Shown here: positions 8,215 through 15,262 of the stretch, piece by piece
How the letters are laid out: each line of letters begins with the position of its first letter
Position numbering within the stretch: the stretch's first letter is position 1
DNA from: Bdellovibrionaceae bacterium UBA2351
Lineage (GTDB): Bacteria; Bdellovibrionota; Bdellovibrionia; Bdellovibrionales; Bdellovibrionaceae
NCBI GenBank assembly: GCA_002344565.1
Contig: DDTZ01000062.1
Location: 1 to 31,374 of the forward strand
Direction: 5' to 3'
DNA length: 31,374 nt
The notes under the pieces: model-generated
What the model was told of the DNA's origin: nothing
Databases searched by the model: none
Seen by the model: only the letters and a program-made list of their open reading frames with translations
Program-made: the position numbers and the translations under genes

Positions 8215-9297
8215 ATGTCTCAACATAAACATGATGATGACTTTTATTCAGACAACGAGCACGATGAAAATCATATCGATGAAAAGTGGCTAATCAGCTA
8301 TTCAGATATGATGACATTGTTGTTTGGTTTTTTCGTCATGATGTACGTTCTTTCGACTTCAAGTAAAACTAAAATGCAAGAAGCCCTTCAGCAGATCTCG
8401 CAAGAAGGATTTAATTCCGAGAAAAAAGCCGAAGCCGACGAAGCAAAGCCTGTTCCTACAAATATGACTAAAGAGGCTCAGGCAGCTGATGACATTTTAA
8501 TTGAGATTAAGAAAAAAGAGGAAAAGAAACGTAAAGAAATAGAAGATACATTGATCCAAGCAAAAGCAGAAGTAGTAAAAAACGAAGAAGAATTAAAAAC
8601 GGCTTTGGAAAAAATAAAAAAAATGGAAGAAGCTCAGATGATTGTTGCAACTGAAAAAGAAGAACAAAATAGAAAAATAAAAGAATATGAAGAAAAAATA
8701 AAAGAACTTGAGATAGCAAGTACAGCAGCTGCAGCCGTTGATCAAAAACAATTGAGTAAATCAAAAGATGATGTTGAACTAATTAAAAAACTAAAAAAGA
8801 ATTTAATCGATCTTGAAAGCAATATTAAACTCGCGGACATAAAATCGAAAGAATTGGCAAAAGAAAATGCCATGCTAAAACAGAAAATTGATGATACGCC
8901 TAAAATCAAAGACGACGATCACTTCATGATGATTTTCGTGCGATGGGAAACGGAAAAACACGATATCGACATGATTATCGAGGATCCAAAAGGCAACATT
9001 TTTAATTACAAAAAGAGAACGATGGCGAATGTCCCTGGGGAGTTTGTCGTCGATAGTACTCAAGGGCCTGGTGTGGAATCTTGGGTCACAAACAAAACTA
9101 TCGAAGGTACATATAAAGTTACATTTAAGTTCTATAATCAATATGGAAATAAAAAAGACGCGATTATTAAGCCGTCTGTGTTCAATAATTTGAAAGTTGA
9201 AAAATTGCCGGATATTACGTTAAACTTTGCGCAACAAAAAGAAAAAACTGTAACAATTAAAGTAGCTAAAGACGGGCAATTTACGGTTATTCAATGA
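8215..9297 (+). CDS. MotB-like subunit with coiled coil and DUF2135-like domain, no OmpA domain
   Basis: The N-terminus is unmistakably MotB class: a charged His/Asp-rich cytoplasmic end, then WLISYSDMMTLLFGFFVMMY at 25-44, with Asp31 in the position of the proton-accepting Asp32 of E. coli MotB. What follows is not MotB. Residues of about 75-230 are a long Lys/Glu-rich coiled coil, and residues of about 235-360 form a predicted beta domain with VRWETEKHDIDMIIEDPKG (242-260), then PGEFVVDSTQGPGVESW and GTYKVTFKFY. That pattern resembles the DUF2135/YfaP-type beta-sandwich (W-hDiDl-DP-G). No OmpA-type peptidoglycan-binding motif is visible. The gene overlaps the next one by ATGA. I infer a proton-driven force transducer whose periplasmic arm contacts something other than peptidoglycan. 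Confidence 0.87.
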   Translation: MSQHKHDDDFYSDNEHDENHIDEKWLISYSDMMTLLFGFFVMMYVLSTSSKTKMQEALQQISQEGFNSEKKAEADEAKPVPTNMTKEAQAADDILIEIKKKEEKKRKEIEDTLIQAKAEVVKNEEELKTALEKIKKMEEAQMIVATEKEEQNRKIKEYEEKIKELEIASTAAAAVDQKQLSKSKDDVELIKKLKKNLIDLESNIKLADIKSKELAKENAMLKQKIDDTPKIKDDDHFMMIFVRWETEKHDIDMIIEDPKGNIFNYKKRTMANVPGEFVVDSTQGPGVESWVTNKTIEGTYKVTFKFYNQYGNKKDAIIKPSVFNNLKVEKLPDITLNFAQQKEKTVTIKVAKDGQFTVIQ

Positions 9298-10601
9298 TCT
9301 TGAAATTACACCACCTCATTTTAATTTCGCTGATATGGCCATGCCTAAGCATGGCTGGTATTGAAGTTCTAGAAAAAGTGGCTGGTGACAAATGGAACAA
9401 GACTTTTGCTGTAAATAAGTTCGCTTTAGCCTTTCTGCCTCTGGGTTCTAAACCAGGTCGACGATTAGTTTACAAAGGAACTATTACGTTTACAAAAAAC
9501 ATTGAATCTGCAGAACAAAGCAGTGAAACAACTGCGGTCGTTGTAGATAAAAATGTATTGAGTGTAACTGTCCTTTCATTTGAAGAAAGAATTAAAATCA
9601 AATTTGTAGATAAAACTGAGTCAGAGTTTAAATTGGTCATGAACGATCCTCAATTCCGTTTATACTCTGAGAAATGTAAGGATCTCTTAATTAATGTTCG
9701 GGTTCAGCCGGCTGATAAAACAAAAAAAATCCCCGCATTCCCGATGGGTGTCAGTTGTGACAGATATGAGGATAAGCTAATTTTGGTCGTTTCCATGCCT
9801 TCAGAAGTCGATAATGGAGAAAGTTCCCTGATTGAGGGTGGTGGTAAAGGTGAGGCATGGAAGTTCTACGAACTGCCTGCAACCGCGCGTGAAGACGGTA
9901 TAATCGGATCCATTAAGTATAATGTTAAGTCTGTCGAGCTTACAATGGCTTTGCAAAATATTCGTTTAAAGAAAAAAGAGGACGAGCCCAAAAAAGACCT
10001 GCTGAGCAAAGATCCTGGATATTTTGATTCGATGTCTTTAGGTTTAGGTTCAAAGAGTTTAGCATTCACCGCCGGTGATGTAAGCGCGTCTTCGGGTGGC
10101 ATCGCTATTACAGCTGATTTGCTTTCAAGGCCCGTGTGGAAACAATTTCAACTGGGCATTGGCTATTCGACCGCGCTCGTTTCAAGTGGTGAAAATAGTA
10201 TCTCATTTTCTGATTTCAATGGTGTTTTAGGCTATTCATTTCAGTTTGGAAAATCTAAAGTTATGCCATTCGGTTTTGGAAAGCTTGTCGATTTCTTGCA
10301 TAAATCTACGCAAACTCGTTTGCAAGCCGGCCTTGCTGGTGTTGGGGTGGATTACAAATTCGATTTCAATCCCCGAAATCAAATTTCGTTTAATCTAGAA
10401 ATGGGTATTTTGGCAGCCAAAGGGATATCATCTCAAATGCGCTACCAGCTTGGATATCAGTACATATTAAAGGAAAAATCACGCCTAGGGGTTGGGGCGT
10501 ATTTCGATAACCAAGACTTCAAAGCCGTCAACACGGCCGGAGAAGGACGGACTTTTAAAGAAGGTAATTTTCTTTTAAAAGTCATATTAAATATGAACTA
10601 G
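9294..10601 (+). CDS. Secreted protein with predicted outer-membrane beta-barrel C-terminus
   Basis: The 435-residue protein begins with a signal peptide (residues 1-22, ending SMAG). An N-terminal periplasmic region of about 200 residues carries two Cys about 30 residues apart that could form a disulfide. A Lys/Glu/Asp-rich linker follows (about 220-240). From about 250 to the end there are regular alternating Gly/aromatic strands (FQLGIGYSTALVSS, SFSDFNGVLGYSFQFG, TRLQAGLAGVGVDYKF, QMRYQLGYQYILK), as in outer-membrane barrels; it ends in FLLKVILNMN, without a classical terminal Phe. The ATG overlaps the stop of the MotB-like gene (ATGA), so the two are translationally coupled, which argues for a shared complex. 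I know no named family. Confidence 0.72.
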   Translation: MILKLHHLILISLIWPCLSMAGIEVLEKVAGDKWNKTFAVNKFALAFLPLGSKPGRRLVYKGTITFTKNIESAEQSSETTAVVVDKNVLSVTVLSFEERIKIKFVDKTESEFKLVMNDPQFRLYSEKCKDLLINVRVQPADKTKKIPAFPMGVSCDRYEDKLILVVSMPSEVDNGESSLIEGGGKGEAWKFYELPATAREDGIIGSIKYNVKSVELTMALQNIRLKKKEDEPKKDLLSKDPGYFDSMSLGLGSKSLAFTAGDVSASSGGIAITADLLSRPVWKQFQLGIGYSTALVSSGENSISFSDFNGVLGYSFQFGKSKVMPFGFGKLVDFLHKSTQTRLQAGLAGVGVDYKFDFNPRNQISFNLEMGILAAKGISSQMRYQLGYQYILKEKSRLGVGAYFDNQDFKAVNTAGEGRTFKEGNFLLKVILNMN

Positions 10602-10678
10602 TCTCATTTTGAGATTGCGTAATTGCATTTAAGAAAAATTCGAAAGCGTCGAACAAGGTATGATAGACTAGAGGTCAG

Positions 10679-11311
10679 ATGAAGACGCAGAAATCCAAAG
10701 ACAACAATAGTAATTTTGCCTATTTAATCGGGCTATTTTTTTTAGCTTCGTCGGCATTTTTCGGCATCTTTGTTATTTCAGAAGATCACTTAAATTTACC
10801 TAATGAGCGCGCGGAAGGCCAAACTGATTTTTCCTCTATTCACAAAGCAACCGATTTAGATAAAGTAAATGACCATTTAAAAAGCGTTTCGGATAAAATG
10901 GAAACAGACCGCTTAAGAGCGCTAGTCGCCAATTTGAAAGCGAGTCACGATACCGGCCCTTCAGAGCCTATTGTTCAACGTCCATCGGACGAACCAATTG
11001 TTGAAATTGAAAACGGTATGCGCGAACGCCAGTTAGCACAGGAATTAGGTCGTACAAATGAATTTAAAAAACCGGCGACGGATCCACGTTCTATCGTGTA
11101 CAACTCAGTTATCCAAGACCGCGAGAATGCGAAAGCAAAAGAAGAGGAGCGTCGCCGTTTGGCAAATGAGTTTGTTGCTAAAGCGCGTAAAGAGGGCTGG
11201 ATCGTTAACCTAGACTCCGAGTTTAAAATCAAATCCTATCGTCACGTAGACGAAACTCCCGAGAATGAACAAGAGACCGACTATCGTGGTTATTCGGTCA
11301 TTCCTAAGTAG
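10679..11311 (+). CDS. Hypothetical membrane-anchored protein
   Basis: Not recognised. The 210 residues have one N-terminal membrane helix (about 13-34, FAYLIGLFFLASSAFFGIFV) preceded by a positive, polar end, so the bulk should face the periplasm. The rest is hydrophilic and charged, with an Arg/Glu/Lys-rich helical stretch near 145-175 (AKAKEEERRRLANEFVAKAR). GAGG lies 4 bases before the ATG. A TATGAT -10-like hexamer at 10659-10664 has no good -35. It sits 77 bases after the barrel gene and may be the last gene of the Mot-like cluster or an independent gene; spacing does not decide. Confidence 0.6.
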   Translation: MKTQKSKDNNSNFAYLIGLFFLASSAFFGIFVISEDHLNLPNERAEGQTDFSSIHKATDLDKVNDHLKSVSDKMETDRLRALVANLKASHDTGPSEPIVQRPSDEPIVEIENGMRERQLAQELGRTNEFKKPATDPRSIVYNSVIQDRENAKAKEEERRRLANEFVAKARKEGWIVNLDSEFKIKSYRHVDETPENEQETDYRGYSVIPK

Positions 11312-11347
11312 TTTCCCGACTAAAATCCAACGTTTTGAAACAGTATT

Positions 11348-11363
11348 TTTGATTTAAATCAAA
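11348..11363. promoter_or_regulatory. Perfect FNR/CRP-family operator box
   Basis: TTTGATTTAAATCAAA is a perfect 16-base palindrome containing TTGAT-N4-ATCAA, the exact consensus of FNR/ANR boxes. Its centre lies about 70 bases upstream of the start site predicted from the promoter at 11393-11420, a position typical of class I activation by CRP/FNR proteins. No FNR-type gene is in the window. Confidence 0.5.
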
Positions 11364-11392
11364 TGTTGTTTATTTGCACCAGCCATTAATCG

Positions 11393-11420
11393 TTGAGTCA
11401 TCGCCTTGGTTGTCATAATC
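11393..11420 (+). promoter_or_regulatory. Predicted sigma70 promoter of the LpoB-like gene
   Basis: TTGAGT (11393-11398) and CATAAT (11415-11420) have a 16-base spacer, upstream of a strong AAGGAG ribosome site for the gene at 11458. A second -10-like TATAGA (11431-11436) with TTGGTT at 11406 has a poor 19-base spacer. Confidence 0.4.
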
Positions 11421-11457
11421 CCGGAATCCCTATAGACTTTTCTTCAAGGAGCAAAAT

Positions 11458-12051
11458 ATGAAAATTAGTATTCTAGTTTTATTCGCGCTATCGGTTTTTA
11501 TCACTCAGTGTGGACCCAAAGCATTCGTAAAAGGTCAGTACGACGATGTTCAAAGAGAAAACTTATTAAATGATCAATGGTCGGAAACAGATATGCAAAA
11601 TGCAGTTAAAGACTTGGTTGCTAGTTTGGTAAACCATCCATCAATTGCTAATGCTAAAACTCCTCCGGTAGTAATGGTAACGCAGTTACAAAATAAAACG
11701 AGCGAGCACATTGATACTCAAAGTATTATGGATATGTTCCGTGTAGAGCTAATGAATTCAGGTCGCGTAGAATTTATTGATAAAGAGGCCCGCCAAGATA
11801 TCAAAGATGAATACGATTACCAAAACTCAGGGGTTGTTTCTGACGAAACTAAAAAAGGTCCGGGCGGTCAGATCGGTGCAGATTTCATCGTGAATGGTCG
11901 AATGGATTCTATCGTTCAAGAAGTAGGAAAAGATAAAACCGTATACTATAAAATGACAATGAATTTGACTAACCTAAAAACGTCTAAAATGGTTTGGTCA
12001 AATTACAAACAGATGCGTAAACAATTTAAAAAGAAATCTGTCGGTTTATAA
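11458..12051 (+). CDS. LpoB-like lipoprotein (penicillin-binding-protein activator family)
   Basis: 197 residues with an N-terminal lipoprotein-like signal ending FITQC (Cys18); Gln just before the Cys departs from the usual Gly/Ala/Ser. The body matches the LpoB/CsgG-like alpha/beta fold: VMVTQLQNKTSEHIDTQSIM (about 72-91), FRVELMNSGRVEFIDKEAR, then GADFIVNGRMDSIVQE and VYYKMTMNLTNLKTSKMVWS near the end. In gammaproteobacteria LpoB is an outer-membrane lipoprotein that stimulates PBP1B; that role here is family inference. AAGGAG sits 5-6 bases before the ATG. The TPR lipoprotein gene follows after 32 bases, a pairing I associate with LpoB-type genes elsewhere. Confidence 0.82.
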   Translation: MKISILVLFALSVFITQCGPKAFVKGQYDDVQRENLLNDQWSETDMQNAVKDLVASLVNHPSIANAKTPPVVMVTQLQNKTSEHIDTQSIMDMFRVELMNSGRVEFIDKEARQDIKDEYDYQNSGVVSDETKKGPGGQIGADFIVNGRMDSIVQEVGKDKTVYYKMTMNLTNLKTSKMVWSNYKQMRKQFKKKSVGL

Positions 12052-12083
12052 TAGATAGAAATTTCTGAAGAACAAACAACTAT

Positions 12084-13340
12084 ATGGATAGAATCAAATT
12101 CACTTTGAAGTTTTCGGTATTAGTTGTTTGTTTGCTCCTTGTAGGGTGTGCTACCTATCAAAACAAAGTTTTCAAAAGCCGCCAATTAGTTGAATCTGGC
12201 CAAATTTCTGAAGCGACATCTCAGTTAAAAGTTTTAGCGGATCAAGAGGGTGATGATCAATTAATCTATGTTCTGGATTATGCGACATTGCTTCAATACG
12301 CCGGTGAATTTAAAGAAAGTAATCAATATTTTTTTAAAGCACTTAAGCTTATAGACCAATTTGACTACCAGTCAGTCAGTCGCGTAACTGGTTCTTTGTT
12401 GTTTAGCGAAGAAATGGTTCAATACAAAGGCGATACATTTGAAAAAATTTTCGTAAATGCCTACTTGGCATTAAATTTTTTAGAATTGAACGAGTTGGAC
12501 TCGGCTCTGGTGGAAACTCGTCGAATAAATCAGAAGTATCAGACGTATCGCCAAGAGGAAAAAAAGAATTTTGAAATGAATTCGTTTGCGACCTATTTAT
12601 CAGCAATGATTTGGGAAGCGGATGGAAAATACGACGATGCTTATATCGCTTATAAAGACGCATACAAAATCGATAAAAATATTGGTACAATTGATGATGA
12701 CTTAGTTAGAACCGCTAAAAAATCACAGCGAATGGACGATTACAAAAAACTAAAAGCAGAGTTCTCACAAGTGAAAGAAGATCCATCTTGGTACGACAAA
12801 TCGCAAGGTGAAGTGATTGTGATTTTTCAAAATGGCTGGGGGGCTAGGAAAGATTTTAATCCTCAAAGTCCTCGTTTTCCAATTCTGAGATCTGTTCCCG
12901 CAGAAAGCAGAAATGCGCGAGTCAGTATTGAACCAATAGAAAAAAATGGATTCCATTACAATGCTCAAACTGAATTTGTATATAGTGTGGATGAAGCGGC
13001 TATTCGCACTTTGATTGAGGATCAGGGATCGTTAGTGGCTCGCCGTTTAGGCGGTGTCGTCGCAAAAGAAGTAGCCGCGGATCAGATTCGTCAAAAAAAT
13101 GAGTTATTAGGTTTTGTTGCGGCTGTTGCCATGCATGCGTCTGATAGAGCGGATTTGCGGCAGTGGTCATTTTTGCCAAAAGAATTTCAAATGGTCCGCA
13201 TCCGGGTAAAACCGGGAAAGTACAAAGTCAGATTAAACACACAAAGCCGCTATACCGAAACTACCGGCAATAGCGTTCTTGAAAAAGAAATTGAAATTCG
13301 CCCGGGAAAAACTAAGTTTATTAATTGGCGCCAGTTCTAA
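12084..13340 (+). CDS. TPR-containing lipoprotein, COG3014-like
   Basis: 418 residues. The lipoprotein signal has lipobox LVGC with Cys22. The N-terminal half is built of TPR-like helical pairs (LVESGQISEATSQLKVLADQ, DYATLLQYAGEFKESNQYFF, SALVETRRINQKYQTY, AYIAYKDAYKIDKNIG). The C-terminal half, from about 240, is a beta-rich domain with EVIVIFQNGWG and KPGKYKVRLNTQSRY. This layout matches the uncharacterised COG3014 lipoproteins found next to LpoB-like genes, so I place both in one envelope-assembly unit (inference). The ribosome site is weak, consistent with coupling to the upstream gene. It converges with the CheX-like gene, with 9 bases between the stops. Confidence 0.8.
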   Translation: MDRIKFTLKFSVLVVCLLLVGCATYQNKVFKSRQLVESGQISEATSQLKVLADQEGDDQLIYVLDYATLLQYAGEFKESNQYFFKALKLIDQFDYQSVSRVTGSLLFSEEMVQYKGDTFEKIFVNAYLALNFLELNELDSALVETRRINQKYQTYRQEEKKNFEMNSFATYLSAMIWEADGKYDDAYIAYKDAYKIDKNIGTIDDDLVRTAKKSQRMDDYKKLKAEFSQVKEDPSWYDKSQGEVIVIFQNGWGARKDFNPQSPRFPILRSVPAESRNARVSIEPIEKNGFHYNAQTEFVYSVDEAAIRTLIEDQGSLVARRLGGVVAKEVAADQIRQKNELLGFVAAVAMHASDRADLRQWSFLPKEFQMVRIRVKPGKYKVRLNTQSRYTETTGNSVLEKEIEIRPGKTKFINWRQF

Positions 13341-13349
13341 GATTCAACA

Positions 13350-14183
13350 TTACCCGTTATTCATGCTGATTTCCATATAGAACTCACCAGCTTCTGATTT
13401 AAATGGAAGAATAATAGAACCCTGATCATTCAAATGTGACACCGACAATTCTTTAGCGCGAACGATGGCTGGAATGGCCTTTTCGAAAGAATGACCATTT
13501 TCGTTTAGTACTCGTTTGGCATGACCAAAAATCATATTTAGAATTTCACCGGCTCCGTCTTCAAGGTCCTTAGTGATTTCCTTATAGTCTTCACTCAACA
13601 TTTTTGACATGATAAAAAGAAATACTTTTTCTGGAAAGCAAATCGAAATATTGCCATTGAAAGCCTTACTGGTAATACCGATCACACCTAAAATATCAAT
13701 GATAGGAAGCTTGGTGTCTTTGTTTTTCAAAAGCGGCTTATCTATTGTAACTGATACTTGGCATTGGATATCCAATGTTTTAATGGCGCCTTCGATAAAA
13801 GGATTAATAAAAGAAACGTCTAATTTAGAGGGCGCTTTTGTTGTCGAAGGACTCGCTTTCTGAGGGACTTCGGTAATCGATTCGATCGGTTTTAAAATCA
13901 TATCCAAACCTTCAGATCGAACCAACGATAATGTCGCCTTTACTTCAGATAATAGGTACATCTGAAATTTAGGTTTTTTGTTTGAAATCGCAAGTTGGCT
14001 TATAACTTTGAACCCTTTGTAAGCCACATGTTGACTACCTGAATTGATTATTATCGCTTCTAGTTTAGGGTTGGCTTCGATTTCCTGTTTTGCATCGGCG
14101 GCAACAGCTTCTGCTAATTCAAGAGTAACTTCGTCAGTGATGTCATACACAATAGATTTATCATCTTTATTTTTTGTAAACAT
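13350..14183 (-). CDS. STAS-like plus CheX-like chemotaxis phosphatase fusion
   Basis: 277 residues in two domains. Residues of about 10-100 resemble a STAS domain (EAIIINSGSQHVAYKGFKVI). After a Ser/Thr/Pro linker (about 105-120), residues of about 123-277 match CheX. CheX dephosphorylates CheY-P or other receiver domains; its catalytic pair is E-x-x-N, seen here as Glu213 and Asn216 in GAGEILNMIFGHAK. The order INPFIEGAIKTL, then GVIGITSKAFNGNISICFPE, is typical. Having both the catalytic pair and a STAS-like partner suggests a phosphatase whose target is set by protein contact (inference). No chemotaxis genes are adjacent. The reading frame starts at the ATG complementary to 14181-14183 with a GAGAG-type ribosome site. 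Confidence 0.85.
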   Translation of the reverse strand: MFTKNKDDKSIVYDITDEVTLELAEAVAADAKQEIEANPKLEAIIINSGSQHVAYKGFKVISQLAISNKKPKFQMYLLSEVKATLSLVRSEGLDMILKPIESITEVPQKASPSTTKAPSKLDVSFINPFIEGAIKTLDIQCQVSVTIDKPLLKNKDTKLPIIDILGVIGITSKAFNGNISICFPEKVFLFIMSKMLSEDYKEITKDLEDGAGEILNMIFGHAKRVLNENGHSFEKAIPAIVRAKELSVSHLNDQGSIILPFKSEAGEFYMEISMNNG

Positions 14184-14239
14184 AAGGTCTCTCTAGCTTT
14201 CCATGTTGGTCGGCAGAATCAATCTAGAAATGGAGTCCC

Positions 14240-14258
14240 GGTACTTAAGGGAAGTACC
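14240..14258 (-). other. Hairpin in the leader of the CheX-like gene
   Basis: GGTACTT (14240-14246) and AAGTACC (14252-14258) form a perfect 7-base-pair stem with a 5-base loop, 57-75 bases upstream of the CheX-like start. No U-run follows on either strand, so it is not an obvious terminator. It may be an operator or a leader structure. Confidence 0.35.
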
Positions 14259-14291
14259 TCGATGAAGTTTTTGCACTCCTCAAGAAATCTG

Positions 14292-14321
14292 GAAAAAAAA
14301 AGGACCCGAATGGGTCCTTTT
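14292..14321 (-). terminator. Intrinsic terminator of the PhaR-like gene
   Basis: AAAAGGACCC (14298-14307) pairs with GGGTCCTTTT (14312-14321) around a GAAT loop. On the minus strand the stem is followed by a run of Ts, complementary to the A-run at 14293-14301. It lies about 65 bases past the stop of the PhaR-like gene and should keep transcription from entering the CheX-like gene. Confidence 0.87.
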
Positions 14322-14383
14322 CATCTAAAGCTTAAATTTTAGCCACCCGACTAGATGAGTTGGGCGGGTTTGGTGCACTCTGT

Positions 14384-14992
14384 TTAGCTAGAGTGTGGAA
14401 GTTGATTTAAGTTAGGATTGTGAGTTGGTAAATTGGGAGTTTCTTCTTCTTGAGAAGCACCTGATAAAACTGTCGCTTTTTCTGCTGCGATTTTTACAGT
14501 TGTATCTGGATTGTAGCGAGTCGCTGCATTCACAATTCTATTTTCTAAGTTGTTTTTGATTTCTTCAGTAGCCAACTTCTCGATTAATTGTTGGTTCTGA
14601 GCTTGTTTCGTCATGTAATCTTGAGGAAACGCGCCTAATTTCGCTAGGTAGCTAGAAATGCTGCCGTTTGCATTTTGGATGATTTCGCGAAGAGTGAAAA
14701 GTGGAGCATATTGTGCCGACTTTTTCTCAGCTTCGAAAATGATCTGAGTCAAAGTAGCTGCTGTGATATCGTTTTTTGATTTATTATCGATAACCATCAC
14801 TTCTTCATTTGTGCGGATCATTTTAGCGATATCATCTAAAGTAACATAACAACTTTGTTGTGTGTCGTATAACTTACGATTTTGGTATCTTTTGATGATT
14901 TTAACTTTTGAGTTTGGCTTAGATAACCCTAAAGTTGACGTGCTCATCGGAGCTTGTTGATGCGCCTGGGCTGTATCGTTTTGATTGATCAT
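14384..14992 (-). CDS. PhaR-like polyhydroxyalkanoate-type transcription regulator
   Basis: 202 residues. Residues of about 30-93 match the PHB/PHA accumulation regulator DNA-binding domain: IIKRYQNRKLYDT (32-44), then CYVTLDDIAKMIRTNEEVMV and KNDITAATLTQIIFEAEKK, all signature positions of PhaR. In PHA-making bacteria this protein represses phasin and synthase genes and binds DNA and polymer. The C-terminal part (LFTLREIIQNANGSISSYLA) fits the family; the last 60 residues are low complexity. No PHA synthase, phasin or depolymerase gene is in the window, so its targets are unknown. GGGAGG lies 5 bases before the ATG. It has its own predicted promoter and terminator, so it appears monocistronic. 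Confidence 0.9.
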   Translation of the reverse strand: MINQNDTAQAHQQAPMSTSTLGLSKPNSKVKIIKRYQNRKLYDTQQSCYVTLDDIAKMIRTNEEVMVIDNKSKNDITAATLTQIIFEAEKKSAQYAPLFTLREIIQNANGSISSYLAKLGAFPQDYMTKQAQNQQLIEKLATEEIKNNLENRIVNAATRYNPDTTVKIAAEKATVLSGASQEEETPNLPTHNPNLNQLPHSS

Positions 14993-15056
14993 TTTTGCCT
15001 CCCTTGGAAAAACCCCTTCAAATCAAATTGATAGGTAGGTTTGTATGACAAGGCGC

Positions 15057-15085
15057 AAACTAGCCGTGCTGCATAGGGCTGTCAA
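15057..15085 (-). promoter_or_regulatory. Predicted sigma70 promoter of the PhaR-like gene
   Basis: Read on the minus strand, a perfect TTGACA (complement of 15080-15085) is followed after 17 bases by TAGTTT (complement of 15057-15062), leaving a leader of about 60 bases before the ATG at 14992. An ATCAAATTGAT inverted repeat (15022-15032) in the leader could be an operator. The remaining 14993-15262 gap between the divergent genes shows no coding potential. Confidence 0.42.
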
Positions 15086-15200
15086 GCTATGTTGAAAAAA
15101 AAGTCACATATGCGCCGCAATAACCTTTAATAGGGACTGATTTTAACGGTTTTTGGGTTAGAGAAATCTCACTTTTTTTAAATTATTTTAGATCTCGGGC

Positions 15201-15228
15201 TAAAGTCTTACAGACGTTCATCCGAAAT
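15201..15228 (+). promoter_or_regulatory. Possible sigma28 (FliA)-like promoter
   Basis: TAAAGTCT (15201-15208) matches the FliA -35, and TCCGAAAT (15221-15228) matches 5 of 8 positions of GCCGATAA, with a 16-base gap after TAAA (consensus 15). It lies 35 bases upstream of the GTG at 15263, a sensible leader length. No good sigma70 promoter is visible at this place. Confidence 0.28.
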
Positions 15229-15262
15229 AGAAGAGTCGCCTCAACTATTTGGAGATTGTTTT

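Noticed and set aside
7268..10601. Zorya-type defence system (ZorA/ZorB are MotA/MotB-like)
   Set aside because: Zorya needs partner helicase/nuclease genes (ZorC, ZorD or ZorE) and a ZorB with an OmpA-like domain; neither is present. The neighbours are envelope and signalling proteins.
10602..10620. Terminator after the barrel gene
   Set aside because: TCTCATTTTGAGA gives only a 5-base-pair stem with no U-run; too weak to call.
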